Source of the DNA: Nocardioides ochotonae
Lineage (GTDB): Bacteria > Actinomycetota > Actinomycetes > Propionibacteriales > Nocardioidaceae
Assembly (NCBI RefSeq): GCF_011420305.2
Contig: NZ_CP061769.1
Span: 2,963,001 to 3,027,000, forward strand
Reading direction: 5' to 3'
Length of the DNA stretch: 64,000 nucleotides
Both the position numbers and the translations under genes were made by a program. The notes under the pieces are model-generated. The model made no database searches. It had not been told where the DNA came from and saw only the letters and a program-made list of their open reading frames with translations. Of this stretch, positions 8,238 to 17,081 are shown piece by piece (positions within the stretch are counted from its first letter, which is position 1; every line of letters begins with the position of its first letter).

Positions 8238-11066
8238 TCAGCGGCCGCGCCACACCGGTGCACGGTGCTCGGCGAACGCCGCGATCCCCTCGGCCGCGTC
8301 CTCGGAGGTGACGGCCACCGAGGCGAGGTCGCTCTGGCGGGCGAAGGCCTCCTCCGGCGCCCACGTCGGGGACTCCGCGACGATGCGCCGGCTCACCTGC
8401 ACCGACAGCGGCGCGTTCGCGACGATCTCCTCGGCCAGCGCGAGTGCGGCGTCGAGCACGGCGCCGGGCTCGGCGAGCCGATTGACAAGCCCCAGCTCGG
8501 CGAGCCGGGTCGCGGGCATCGGGTTGCCCGTGAGGGCGAGCTCCATCGCCACGTTGCGCGGCAGCCGCTCGGTCAGGCGCATGACCCCGCCGGCCGCGGC
8601 CACGAGGCCGCGCTTGGGCTCGGGGATGCCGAACTGCGACTGCGTCGAGGCCACCACCAGGTCGGCGATCAAAGCCAGCTCGCATCCGCCCGCCAGCGCG
8701 TGTCCCTCGACCGCGGCGATCACCGGCTTGGCGATCGGCAGCGCCGAGATGCCGAGCGGGCCGCGCTTCTCGGTGAGCGCGAACTGGCCGGCGGCCGCCG
8801 CCTTGAGGTCCATCCCCGCGGAGAAGGTCCCGCCGGCCCCGGTCAGCACCGCGACACGCGCCTCGGGGTCGGCCTCGAAGGCGTCGACGACGCGCTCGAG
8901 GAGGCGGGCGGTGCGCAGGTCGATGGCGTTGCGGCGCTCGGGACGGTTCAGTGTGATCACCAGCACCGGCCCCCGGCGCTCCACCAGCACGGGCGGCTCC
9001 GGCGGCTCGGGCAGGTCGGTGCGCTCCTGGCCGGTGATCGTGAGGGTGCGGACGTCCTCGACCTGGGCGGGCAGCCCGATCGGGTCGCCCGCGACGATGC
9101 AGTCGAGGACCTCGGGCTGGGTGGTGCGCACGAGCACGCGGGCGCCCTCGGGGGTCAGCACGCTGAGGATGCCGGCCTCGGGCGCGCCGTCGCGGCCGTA
9201 CTGCGCGGTCGCTGCCTCGACCACCCCCGGTCCGGCGTAGGAGTCCAGCGCCGGCCGGGCGCGCTCGGGCAGCAGCACCGGCGCCAGCGCGCGGTACGGC
9301 GTGCGGGGCGGGGTGGCCGAGTAGATCCCCAGGGCGTGCTTGGTGACGAACCAGCCCAGCGAGGTCGACAGCCCGTAGGACTCCGGGTCGCGGCGCAGGC
9401 GGTCCACGAGGGTGGCCACCGCGTGGGTGCCGTAGTTGTTGCCCGGTCCGCCGGCGAAGGTGAGCCCGCCGGTGACCGAGAGCGGGCGCTCGGGGTCGTC
9501 CAGCGGCAGCCCGAGCTCGTCCGCGGCGATCTGCACCGCCGCGGGGAAGCAGGAGTAGAGATCGACGTGGCGCACGTCGTCGGGGCCGATGCCGGCGTGC
9601 GCGAAGGCCGCCTCCCCGATCGCGCGGATCGCCGGCGACGCGGCGAGGTCGCGACGCTCGGAGACGAACCACTCGTCGTACGCCGCAGCACCGGCGTGCA
9701 GGAAGACCCATTTGTCCTGCGCGATCCCGAGCGCGGTCGCGGCGGCGACGCTGGTCACGACCACGCCGGCGGCGAGGTCGACCTGCAGGTTGGCGCACAG
9801 CAGCTTGGGGTAGGGCTCGCTGATCATCCGGTTGCCGGCGTCCGGGGTGGCCAGCTGCTCGGGCGTGTGCGCCTGGGGCAGCCAGGCGTACTCGTTGCCC
9901 GCGGCGACCTCGGAGAGCCGCGACCACAGGCCGGTGATCGTGCGCCGATGCTCCTCGGGGGTCTCCCCCGCCTTGGCCCGCAGTGCGGACTCGATGAGCG
10001 CATAGGTGTAGACCGGCACGCTCAGCCCGGCTGCGGTCTCGGGTCCGTTGTTGGCCTCGCGGTCGCTGCCCAGCACGGTCGTCGGAGCGATGTCGCGCTC
10101 CTGCACCGGCCAGTCGAGGTCGATGCCCTGCTTCTGCGCCGCCGCCAGGGTCGCGCCGGCCTCCGCCCCGCTGACCAGCACCACCTCGGCGCGACCGTCG
10201 GCCACGGCCTGGCCGGCGGTGTTGATCAGCACCTGGCCGGCGTCGCCGCCGTACGGCGCGGACATCGCGGTCTCGGCCGGGTCGGCACCGAGCTGCTCGG
10301 CGATCAGGCGCCCGGCGTCGCGATAGGTCCACGAGGCGCTGGCGACGTAGTAGACGGCGTCCGCGGCGCGGAGCAGCTCCTCGCCGGCACCGCTGTCCTC
10401 GGCGGCGCGACGCAGCGCCCGGGCCGCGAGGCTCGCAGGGTCCTCGGCGCCGTTCTCGAGGTCGGGACGGCGCTGCACCACCTGGCCGACGCCGACGAGG
10501 ACGGGGGTGCGGGGGTCCAGACGGGCGCCGGTGCGCTCGTGCACCACGGTGCGCTGGGGGAACCGGGTGCCGCTGCTCTCGGCCGGGTCCGCCGCCAAGG
10601 CGGCGGCCACGGCGGCGAAGCGCCCGGCGGACTCCACGAGGGCCTCCTCGACGCTCGCAGCGACCGTGGCGCCGAGCGGGCCCTCGACCGGATCGCCGCC
10701 GATGCCGGCGCGGATCGTGAACCTCACCTGACCAGCGTCGTCCTGCGCGACCTCCATCCGAAGCGCGAGGGTGAGGTTCATCGGGCCGGCGCCGTCGAGC
10801 GCGGTCAGGCCCGGCTCCGCCTCGCGCACCACCCAGGCGATGTCGGCCGGGATGCCCATGAGCGTGACCTGCTCCTCGAAGGCGTCCCCGGCGCTGGCCA
10901 CCTGCGGCGGCGCCTCGCGGAACGCCGCGTGCATGCTCAGCCAGTCGGCGTGCCGGGCGGGGTTGGCCACCAGGTCGCCGGCGACGGCGAGCGGGGCGGC
11001 GACCTCGGCGCTCGCCTCCACCAGGCGCGGGAAGCCGGTCAGCTGAGCGGGCAGGTCGGTGGCCAT
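8238..11066 (-). CDS. Three-domain SRPBCC / thiolase-like / crotonase fusion protein
   Basis: One uninterrupted frame of 942 residues joins three modules. Residues about 12-155 are SRPBCC (polyketide-cyclase-like). Residues about 165-680 resemble actinobacterial acetyl-CoA acetyltransferases of the thiolase superfamily, with GQVLINTAGQAVADGRAEVVLVSGAEA, HVDLYSCFPAAVQIAADELG and GGPGNNYGTHAVATLVDRLR. Residues about 690-942 are a complete crotonase with the oxyanion-hole blocks FSAGMDLK and EGHALAGGCELALIADLVVAS. The usual early thiolase cysteine (CSSG) is not visible; the Cys in DLYSCFP may take part instead. The crotonase part closely resembles the separate gene at 23216. GGAG precedes the ATG. 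It could carry out coupled fatty-acyl chemistry, but the substrate is unknown. Confidence 0.85.
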   Translation of the reverse strand: MATDLPAQLTGFPRLVEASAEVAAPLAVAGDLVANPARHADWLSMHAAFREAPPQVASAGDAFEEQVTLMGIPADIAWVVREAEPGLTALDGAGPMNLTLALRMEVAQDDAGQVRFTIRAGIGGDPVEGPLGATVAASVEEALVESAGRFAAVAAALAADPAESSGTRFPQRTVVHERTGARLDPRTPVLVGVGQVVQRRPDLENGAEDPASLAARALRRAAEDSGAGEELLRAADAVYYVASASWTYRDAGRLIAEQLGADPAETAMSAPYGGDAGQVLINTAGQAVADGRAEVVLVSGAEAGATLAAAQKQGIDLDWPVQERDIAPTTVLGSDREANNGPETAAGLSVPVYTYALIESALRAKAGETPEEHRRTITGLWSRLSEVAAGNEYAWLPQAHTPEQLATPDAGNRMISEPYPKLLCANLQVDLAAGVVVTSVAAATALGIAQDKWVFLHAGAAAYDEWFVSERRDLAASPAIRAIGEAAFAHAGIGPDDVRHVDLYSCFPAAVQIAADELGLPLDDPERPLSVTGGLTFAGGPGNNYGTHAVATLVDRLRRDPESYGLSTSLGWFVTKHALGIYSATPPRTPYRALAPVLLPERARPALDSYAGPGVVEAATAQYGRDGAPEAGILSVLTPEGARVLVRTTQPEVLDCIVAGDPIGLPAQVEDVRTLTITGQERTDLPEPPEPPVLVERRGPVLVITLNRPERRNAIDLRTARLLERVVDAFEADPEARVAVLTGAGGTFSAGMDLKAAAAGQFALTEKRGPLGISALPIAKPVIAAVEGHALAGGCELALIADLVVASTQSQFGIPEPKRGLVAAAGGVMRLTERLPRNVAMELALTGNPMPATRLAELGLVNRLAEPGAVLDAALALAEEIVANAPLSVQVSRRIVAESPTWAPEEAFARQSDLASVAVTSEDAAEGIAAFAEHRAPVWRGR

Positions 11067-11081
11067 CGCATCTCCATAAAA

Positions 11082-11095
11082 AGTCAGGCATGACT
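11082..11095. promoter_or_regulatory. Inverted repeat at the fusion-gene promoter
   Basis: AGTCA and TGACT are separated by GGCA, 15 bases upstream of the minus-strand fusion-gene ATG and inside its likely promoter/leader. The position suits a repressor operator. No regulator gene is adjacent, and a 5-base arm is weak evidence. Confidence 0.3.
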
Positions 11096-11308
11096 GTTTG
11101 TTGTGTGGATGCTAGCGCCTCCGGGACCGCGGCGCACCCCTCCGAGGGCGCCCGGCTGCAGCCACCGCTGTGGGGCGCACCACCCGCGGCAGGTTGTGCC
11201 GGTTGCCGCATTTCGATGACCCCCGGCCCGGATCTGCGGCAGGCTTCTCGTCGGTCTCCTTCCCTCGTGGCCCGGGACCCGCTCGACCCGACCACGCCCA
11301 GGAGCACG

Positions 11309-12910
11309 ATGTACCGCCCGCGCGCCGCCCTCGCGACCTCGCTGTCGGTGGCGGTCGCCGCCGTCGGCGCCCTGTCCTGCCACGCCAGCGACTCGACAGC
11401 CCCGTCGAGCCCGCGGGCGGTGGTGCACGGCGCAGTCGCGGCCGGGGAGTTCCCGACCACCCTCGGCACCGAGGTGCTCGCCCCGACCCCGAGCGGGCGC
11501 ACGTCGCGCTCCACCCGTCCGAACGTCGTGATGATCACCGCCGACGACGCCAGCATCGACGACCTGCGCCACATGCCGCACGTGCGGCGCCTCGTGCAGT
11601 CCCGCGGCACCCGCTTCGACGGCGCGGTGGCGCCCACCCCGATCTGCGTGCCGGCCCGCGCCTCGCTGCTGACCGGGCAGTTCGCGCACAACCACGGCGC
11701 CGAGACGATCCGCGGGCGGCGGGGCGGCTTCCGGTCCTTCGCCGACCGCGACACCCTGCCGGCCTGGCTGCAGGACGCGGGCTACCGCACGATGTTCGTC
11801 GGCAAGTACCTCAACGGCTATGGCTCGACCCGCAACCGGGCGCGCACCTACGTCCCGCCGGGGTGGTCGGACTGGGCGGCCACGGTCGACCCCTCGACGT
11901 ACAGCTTCGAGCGGTTCACGCTGAACCGCAACGGCCGCCTCCAGCAGGTACGCCGCTACAGCACCGACGCGCTGACGGGGCTCGCCACCGATCTGATCGC
12001 CAAGGCGTCGCGCCAGCGGCGCAGCCGGGGCACGCCGTTCTACCTGTGGCTGAACTACGTCGCGCCGCACGCCGGTGGACCGGTGGAGAGCGACGACCCG
12101 CTGACGCGGCAGCCCCGACAGCGCGACCACTTCACGAGCACGGTGCCGGCCGACCGGCACCGCAACTCCTTCCGCGGCACCTCCCTGCCGGACAAGCCGA
12201 ACATGTTCGAGCGCGACGTCAGCGACAAGCGGAACCCCGCCACCCGACGCCCGGGCGGCTGGTCACGGCTCGACAAGGAGCTCCTGCGCGAGCAGTACCA
12301 GCAGCGCCTCGAGGCCCTCCAGGCCGTCGACGAGGGGGTCGCGCGGGTCGTCCGGAGGCTCCGCGCGACGGGTCAGCTGCGCCGCACCGTGCTGATCTAC
12401 GCCTCCGACAACGGCTGGGGCGTCGGCGAGCACAACATCGTCGGCAAGCATCATCCCTACGTCGAGCAGTCCGGGATCCCGCTCCTCATGGCCGGCCCCG
12501 GCATCCCCCGTGGGCTGCGCTCGCGTCTGCTGGCCACCAACCCCGACGTGGCGGCCACGATCGCCGCGCTCGCCGGGGCCGAACCGCGGCGGCGCGAGCT
12601 CGACGGCGTCGACGTGCTCCCCTGGGTGCGGCTCGGCGGCAACCCGCAGCGTGCGGTCCCCATCTCCAAGCGCGGGGACCCGCGCGGCAACCTGGTCTAC
12701 ACCGGCGTCAAGACCGGCCGCTGGACCTACGTGCGCTTCGTGCGCGGCGGCGAGGAGCTCTTCGACCGCCGCCGCGACCCCTACGAGCTGCGCTCCCTGG
12801 TACGCGTCCCCCGCGCCGCCCGGGTGCTGGCCGAGATGCGCCGTCTGAACCGCGAGCTGCGCGACTGCGCCGGCAACACCTGTCTGCGCAGCTACTTCGG
12901 CGGCTCCTGA
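11309..12910 (+). CDS. Secreted sulfatase
   Basis: This is a type I sulfatase of 533 residues that hydrolyses sulfate esters in the alkaline-phosphatase fold. RPNVVMITADDAS carries the metal-binding Asp pair. The formylglycine motif CVPARASLLTGQ has Cys113 as the residue to be oxidised. Later come WLNYVAPH and YASDNGWGVGEHNIVGKHHPYVEQSGIPLLM, the second metal/sulfate block. A hydrophobic N terminus ending near Cys24 (GALSC) suggests export, possibly lipidation. The ATG at 11309 is chosen for its GGAG at 11301 and the following signal sequence. It resembles N-acetylglucosamine-6-sulfatases, but the substrate is not provable. Confidence 0.88.
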   Translation: MYRPRAALATSLSVAVAAVGALSCHASDSTAPSSPRAVVHGAVAAGEFPTTLGTEVLAPTPSGRTSRSTRPNVVMITADDASIDDLRHMPHVRRLVQSRGTRFDGAVAPTPICVPARASLLTGQFAHNHGAETIRGRRGGFRSFADRDTLPAWLQDAGYRTMFVGKYLNGYGSTRNRARTYVPPGWSDWAATVDPSTYSFERFTLNRNGRLQQVRRYSTDALTGLATDLIAKASRQRRSRGTPFYLWLNYVAPHAGGPVESDDPLTRQPRQRDHFTSTVPADRHRNSFRGTSLPDKPNMFERDVSDKRNPATRRPGGWSRLDKELLREQYQQRLEALQAVDEGVARVVRRLRATGQLRRTVLIYASDNGWGVGEHNIVGKHHPYVEQSGIPLLMAGPGIPRGLRSRLLATNPDVAATIAALAGAEPRRRELDGVDVLPWVRLGGNPQRAVPISKRGDPRGNLVYTGVKTGRWTYVRFVRGGEELFDRRRDPYELRSLVRVPRAARVLAEMRRLNRELRDCAGNTCLRSYFGGS

Positions 12911-12926
12911 CGCCCGGCCCCTCCGC

Positions 12927-12978
12927 CGAGTCGAGACTTGTGGTGGCACGAGTCGGGGCCTGTGGTTGCGCCAGTCGG
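12927..12978. repeat. Two tandem degenerate copies of a short repeat, a third copy at 14747
   Basis: Copy A (12935-12956) and copy B (12958-12978) share CTTGTGGT/CTGTGGT, then GC, then AGTCGG. A 31-base relative of the first copy, differing at about seven positions, lies at 14747-14777 on the same strand. All are intergenic. Confidence 0.4.
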
Positions 12979-13034
12979 CGTACGGCGACGCGGCTGCTCC
13001 GAGCACGTCGGCGCAGATCGTGGTGCACTGGTGG

Positions 13035-13778
13035 ATGGCCATCTCCCCGCCGTCCGCAGCAGCCAGCCCCGAGGCGTTCCTCGCCAGCGCCCGTGTCGAT
13101 CCCGCGGTGTACGAGCTGCGGCCGGACTACCGCGCGATGCTGCTCGCGGTCGACGGCCTGGTCCCCGGCCCGAGCGACGAGGGCACCGACGCGCTGCTGC
13201 GCGCCGCCGAGAAGGCGGCCGTCGACGCGGTCGGGTCGTCGGCCCCCGAGCAGCTCCCGCACATCGCGGCGTGGCGGGAGGCGTACCGCTCCTTCGGCGC
13301 CAAGCCGCAGCGCACCCGCAACAGCCTCGAGGCGCTGGTGCGCCGCGCGGTCGGCCCGGGGCTGCCACGGGTGAACCGGCTCACCGACGTCTACAACGCG
13401 ATCAGCGTGCTGCACCAGATCCCGCTCGGCGGCGAGGACCTCACGGCGTACGACGGGGCGCCGCGGCTGATCCGCGCCACCGGCACCGAGGCGTTCGACA
13501 CCACCGCCGGGGGTGAGGACGTGGTCGAGCACCCGGATGCCGGCGAGGTCGTGTGGTGCGACGACGCCGGCGTCACCTGCCGACGCTGGAACTGGCGTCA
13601 GACGCGACGCACCCAGCTCAGCGACCAGACGCTCACCGCGTTCTTCATTCTCGACGCCCTGGACCCGATGAGCGACGAGGCGCTCGTCGCCGCGGCCGAC
13701 GACCTGGTCGCGCGGCTGTCGCTGTCGACGCCGACGCTCCGCGTGGTCCAGCGGCTGCTGCGGGCCGGCGCGGCCTGA
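13035..13778 (+). CDS. B3/B4 domain protein (PheRS beta-like editing fold)
   Basis: This protein of about 247 residues has a B3/B4 domain, the fold that in phenylalanyl-tRNA synthetase beta edits mischarged tRNA. The hallmark region is AWREAYRSFGAKPQRTRNSLEALVRRA, followed by VNRLTDVYNAISVLHQIPLGGEDL and later EVVWCDDAGVTCRRWNWRQTRRTQLSD. Stand-alone members are common in actinobacteria and are suspected aminoacyl-tRNA or amino-acid handling proteins. The start is uncertain: ATG at 13035 gives MAISPPS, and the frame stays open upstream to 12966. It follows the sulfatase and a pair of short repeats. Confidence 0.78.
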   Translation: MAISPPSAAASPEAFLASARVDPAVYELRPDYRAMLLAVDGLVPGPSDEGTDALLRAAEKAAVDAVGSSAPEQLPHIAAWREAYRSFGAKPQRTRNSLEALVRRAVGPGLPRVNRLTDVYNAISVLHQIPLGGEDLTAYDGAPRLIRATGTEAFDTTAGGEDVVEHPDAGEVVWCDDAGVTCRRWNWRQTRRTQLSDQTLTAFFILDALDPMSDEALVAAADDLVARLSLSTPTLRVVQRLLRAGAA

Positions 13779-13791
13779 TCCCCCTCAGGCC

Positions 13792-14496
13792 TCACTCGAC
13801 CCGGGTCGAGGGGTCCTCGCCGCGACGCAGCACCCCGGCCCACTCCACCCGGCCGGCGGCCCCGGCGAGGGCGCCGCTCGCACGCGTCGCCACGGGATGC
13901 AGCCGGGGCACCCGTCTGGCGACCGCGTCCAGGCCGTCGCGGCTGCGGTCCAGCACCGTGAGCGGTACGGCGGCCAGCGCATTGCCCGGCGGACGGCGCG
14001 ACACCACCGGGTGCGGCCGGGTCGGCGCGGTGCGGCGTACCGCCTCCCAGGCGACCCCGAGCGCCCGCAGACGCGGCACGCTGGTCACCTGCTGAAGGCG
14101 CGGCAGCAGCTCGTCCTCCTCGTCGCGCACGTCCTCGCGCAGCACGTCGGCGAGCCGCTTCAGCACGTCACATCGCGCCGCCCCGACGGCTGGCAGCTGC
14201 TCCAGCGCCGTCCAGAGCTCGTTGACCTCCTGGTGCTCCCGCTCGACCTGCAGGGTCAGGGCCTCGCCATCGGGCAGTCGGCGCCGCAGCTCGGGCCAGA
14301 GCACCGACTCCTCGGCGAACGCGTGCGGGAACACCAGCCGGGCGATCCGGCCGAGCACCCGCTCCTCCTCGGCCCCGGCAGGCGCCACGTCGAGCTGGTG
14401 CAGCAGCACGTCGAGGTGCTCGTGGTCACGGCGCTGGCGCACGAGGATGCTCCACGGCCCGCCGAGCTGGTCGATGTCCTGGTCCGCGATGCTCAT
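13792..14496 (-). CDS. Hemerythrin HHE-domain protein
   Basis: This 234-residue protein has an N-terminal hemerythrin-like four-helix bundle (about residues 15-145). Candidate di-iron ligands are in RQRRDHEHLDVLLHQL, FPHAFAEESVLWPEL, EREHQEVNELW and EDVRDEEDELLPRL, the spaced H-HxxxE-H-HxxxD/E pattern of HHE proteins. The C-terminal 90 residues are Pro/Arg-rich and unassigned. Two adjacent ATGs (14496 and 14499) could start it. Related proteins bind oxygen, nitric oxide or iron. It converges with the B3/B4 gene across 13 bases. Confidence 0.85.
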   Translation of the reverse strand: MSIADQDIDQLGGPWSILVRQRRDHEHLDVLLHQLDVAPAGAEEERVLGRIARLVFPHAFAEESVLWPELRRRLPDGEALTLQVEREHQEVNELWTALEQLPAVGAARCDVLKRLADVLREDVRDEEDELLPRLQQVTSVPRLRALGVAWEAVRRTAPTRPHPVVSRRPPGNALAAVPLTVLDRSRDGLDAVARRVPRLHPVATRASGALAGAAGRVEWAGVLRRGEDPSTRVE

Positions 14497-14580
14497 CATG
14501 GCGCGTCGGTATCCACATCTCGGCGCCGCAGCCGTGCCCACAGGGGTGGTGGCCGAAGGCCCAGCGGGCGGACAAACGAC

Positions 14581-14614
14581 AAGACCCGGTCTGCATCGCT
14601 GCGGACCGGGCCTT
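14581..14614 (-). terminator. Terminator of the initiator tRNA gene
   Basis: On the minus strand GCCCGGTC pairs with GACCGGGT across a 14-base spacer, directly after the tRNA 3' end, and is followed by a T-rich TCTTGTCGTTT. This is a convincing intrinsic terminator. Confidence 0.7.
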
Positions 14615-14622
14615 GTTCCTTG

Positions 14623-14696
14623 TAGCGGGGGCAGGATTTGAACCTGCGACCTCTGGGTTATGAGCCCAGCGAGCTACCGAGCTGCTCCACCCCGCG
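14623..14696 (-). tRNA. Initiator tRNA-fMet (anticodon CAT)
   Basis: The minus strand folds into a full cloverleaf: acceptor CGCGGGG with CCCCGCT, anticodon loop CTCATAA, and T-loop GGTTCAAATCC. Three G:C pairs (GGG/CCC) close the anticodon stem, and the first acceptor position (C1:U72) cannot form a Watson-Crick pair. Both are initiator identity features. CCA is not encoded: the bases after the discriminator A are CA. Confidence 0.95.
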
Positions 14697-14746
14697 TCGG
14701 TGAGCCCAACAGTACCTGTCCCCCCACCGTGAACTCACATCGGGGG

Positions 14747-14777
14747 CCGAGTCGACACTCGTGGCTGCCCGAGCTGG
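14747..14777. repeat. Third copy of the short dispersed repeat
   Basis: This 31-base stretch matches 12927-12956 at roughly three of four positions, including CCGAGTCGA, GTGG and CGAG blocks. It lies in the 235-base gap between the tRNA and the CoA-transferase gene. Apart from this repeat and the AT-rich promoter region at 14880-14912, I see nothing else in that gap. Confidence 0.35.
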
Positions 14778-14931
14778 CGCTCAGGGCCGGCGCACCGGCC
14801 AGACAACCGCGGCGCTCTTCGAAGCGAAGGGTCGGCACCCGCGCCATTCATGCCTCCCCAGTTGTGGGCCGCTTCGACCAACGGTACTATTCATATGCAT
14901 TGATTTGCCAACTCCAGGAGAGGACTCAGCG

Positions 14932-16170
14932 ATGGCTGGTCAGGCCGGACAAGAACGTCGCACGGACGACCCCGTGGGCCCCGGCCCGCTGGCGGGGATC
15001 AAGGTGGTCGAGCTCGGCTCGATGTACGCCGCTCCGACGGCCGGCCGCATGCTGCGCGACTTCGGCGCCGACGTGGTGAAGATCGAGGACCCGGCCTCCG
15101 GTGACTTCGCGCGACAGTGGCAGCCCGCCCACAACGGCTTGGCGATCGGCTACTCGCGACTCAACTCCGGCAAGCGCTCGGTCGGCATCGACATGCGCAG
15201 CCCCGAGGGCCGCGAGGTCGCCAAGGCGCTGATCGCCGACGCCGACGTGGTGATCGAGAACTTCCGTCCCGGTCGGATGGAGGCCTGGGGCCTGGGCTTC
15301 AAGGAGCTCTCCGCGGAGCACCCGCGCCTGGTGATGACCCGGGTCAGCGGCTTCGGCCAGACCGGGCCCTACTCGGCACGCCCCGGCTTCGGCACAGTCG
15401 CCGAGACCGCTTCGGGCTACGCCTTCCTCAACGGATGGCCGGACACCCCTCCGACCGCGCCGCCCTTCGGGTTCGCCGACTCGATCGCCGGCATCTCCGC
15501 CGCATTCGGCACCTCGATGGCGCTCTTCAAGCGTGAGATGACCGGCCAAGGCTCCGAGGTCGACGTCGCGCTCTACGAGCCGCTGATGTTCATCCTCGGC
15601 GACGCCGTGCTGAACTACACGTCCTCCGGCACGATCATGCAGCGCCACGGCAACGCCTCCGGCGCCGCGTCCCCGCGCGGCATCTACGAGGCGGCCGACG
15701 GCGGCTGGCTCTCGATCGCCGCCTCCAACCAATCGATCGCGCTCCGGCTCTTCGAGGCTATGGGCCGCCCGGACCTGAAGGACGACGAGCGGTTCGCGAC
15801 CAACACCGCCCGGATGGCCAACAACGAGGCGATGCAGCAGATCGTCATCGACTGGGTGAGCTCCTACCCGCGGGACGAGGCACTCGCGATCCTGGACGAG
15901 CACGAGGTGGTCGCCGCCGCGGTCAACGACGCCCAGGACGTCACGCAGGACCCGCACTTTCGCGAGCGCACCCTGGTCGAGCTCGCGAACACGGTGCTCG
16001 GCCCGGCCCTGATGCCCGGCCCGATCCTGCACCTGGACGACTACACTGGGCCGAGATACGACGGTGTCGCCGCGATCGGCGAGCACACTCGCGAGGTCCT
16101 CGTCGACCAGCTCGGGATGGACGCCGACGAGGTCGGCCGCCTCGCCGCCGCCGGCGTACTCAGCAACTGA
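14932..16170 (+). CDS. CaiB/BaiF family III CoA-transferase
   Basis: This protein of 412 residues moves CoA from an acyl-CoA donor to a carboxylic acid, activating the acid without ATP. Family blocks are GPLAGIKVVELGSMYAAPTAGRMLRDFGADVVKIEDP, NSGKRSVGIDMRSPEGREVAKALIADADVVIENFRPG and TRVSGFGQTGPYSARPGFGT. The start is set at the ATG at 14932, preceded by CAGGAGAGGA and an AT-rich region (14880-14912) unlike the coding sequence. It heads the first catabolic block, with a GntR regulator after it. The substrate is unknown, and actinobacterial members act on many acids. Confidence 0.93.
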   Translation: MAGQAGQERRTDDPVGPGPLAGIKVVELGSMYAAPTAGRMLRDFGADVVKIEDPASGDFARQWQPAHNGLAIGYSRLNSGKRSVGIDMRSPEGREVAKALIADADVVIENFRPGRMEAWGLGFKELSAEHPRLVMTRVSGFGQTGPYSARPGFGTVAETASGYAFLNGWPDTPPTAPPFGFADSIAGISAAFGTSMALFKREMTGQGSEVDVALYEPLMFILGDAVLNYTSSGTIMQRHGNASGAASPRGIYEAADGGWLSIAASNQSIALRLFEAMGRPDLKDDERFATNTARMANNEAMQQIVIDWVSSYPRDEALAILDEHEVVAAAVNDAQDVTQDPHFRERTLVELANTVLGPALMPGPILHLDDYTGPRYDGVAAIGEHTREVLVDQLGMDADEVGRLAAAGVLSN

Positions 16171-16213
16171 CACCCGCGTCACCTCGCGCGTCGGCCCTCT
16201 CACGGACAGAAAG

Positions 16214-16225
16214 ATGATTATGATT
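16214..16225. promoter_or_regulatory. AT-rich motif upstream of the GntR gene
   Basis: ATGATTATGATT stands 48 bases before the regulator's ATG. Its complement contains AATCATAATC, close to the AT-rich elements before several catabolic operons in this window (for example 21087, 21183, 51134, 57835). It could be a -10 region or a common operator; autoregulation would be natural. Confidence 0.4.
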
Positions 16226-16272
16226 CCCCGTCCGCGCCAGCCTGCGAGCGTCGCCTCGGAAGGAACCCACTG

Positions 16273-17010
16273 ATGACCGCAACAACCCTGCGGCCCATGA
16301 AGACTGCCATGCTGGTCGCGCAACGCATCGTCGCGGACATCAACGAGCGTGGCAACGTGATCGGCGACCGCCTGCCGCCCGAGCGGGCGATGCTGGAGAA
16401 GTACGACGTCGGGCGGGGGACGCTGCGCGAGTCGCTCCGCTTCCTCGAGCTCCAAGGGATCATCACCCTGAAGCCGGGCCCCGGCGGCGGCCCCGTGGTG
16501 GTGCAGCCGGACGCCAGCAGCCTGGCCACGTCGCTCACCCTGCTCCTGCAGTTCTCCCAGGCGCCGTTCCGCACCATCGCGGAGGCCCGACTGGGTCTCG
16601 AGCCGATGATGTCCCAGCTCGCCGCCGAGCGGATGAGCGAGGAGTCGCTCGCCTCCCTCAAGGAGAGCGTCGAGAACATGCACGAGAACCTCGGGAACCA
16701 GGCGATCTTCCTCGAGGAGAACAAGCGGTTCCACGACGTGATCTCCCACGGCTCCGGCAACGCGATGTTCGGCCTCCTGGTCGACGCGCTGCTCGGCATC
16801 CTGGACGGTTCGTCGATCGGCATCGACTACCCCGAGCCGCGACGCGCCGCCGTGCACAAGGCGCACCTGCACATCTACAAGACGATCGAGGCGCGCGACC
16901 CCTCGGCCGCCGCCGAGGCCATGCGCGACCACATCAGGGAGTACATCCGCTACGCGGAGAAGAAGTTCCCCGAGGTCCTGGACGCGCCCATCGTCTGGGG
17001 GCGCGTCTAG
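16273..17010 (+). CDS. FadR-type GntR-family transcriptional regulator
   Basis: This 245-residue regulator has an N-terminal winged helix (about residues 12-75: RLPPERAMLEKYDVGRGTLRESLRFLELQGII) and a C-terminal FCD-type all-helical ligand domain (about 95-230: AEARLGLEPMMSQLAAERM, RFHDVISHGSGNAMFGLLVDALL, HLHIYKTIEARDPSAAAEAMRDHI). Metal-dependent FCD domains bind organic acids or acyl ligands. GGAAGGA precedes the ATG. It sits between the CoA-transferase gene and the acyl-CoA dehydrogenase operon, so it most likely controls them. The ligand is unknown. Confidence 0.92.
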   Translation: MTATTLRPMKTAMLVAQRIVADINERGNVIGDRLPPERAMLEKYDVGRGTLRESLRFLELQGIITLKPGPGGGPVVVQPDASSLATSLTLLLQFSQAPFRTIAEARLGLEPMMSQLAAERMSEESLASLKESVENMHENLGNQAIFLEENKRFHDVISHGSGNAMFGLLVDALLGILDGSSIGIDYPEPRRAAVHKAHLHIYKTIEARDPSAAAEAMRDHIREYIRYAEKKFPEVLDAPIVWGRV

Positions 17011-17081
17011 CAGCCCTCCCCGCCGCGCAGTCCCAATCTCCCATCCCGGCGGGGTGCTTGGTCGATCGACTCGGCGTCGGA

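Noticed and set aside
8067..11093. A 1008-codon plus-strand frame opposite the fusion gene
   Set aside because: The composition is His/Arg/Gly-rich with no domain, whereas the minus-strand frame shows three recognisable enzymes.
14700..14931. A riboswitch upstream of the CoA-transferase gene
   Set aside because: No conserved aptamer core was recognised. Only a short repeat and an AT-rich promoter-like stretch are seen.
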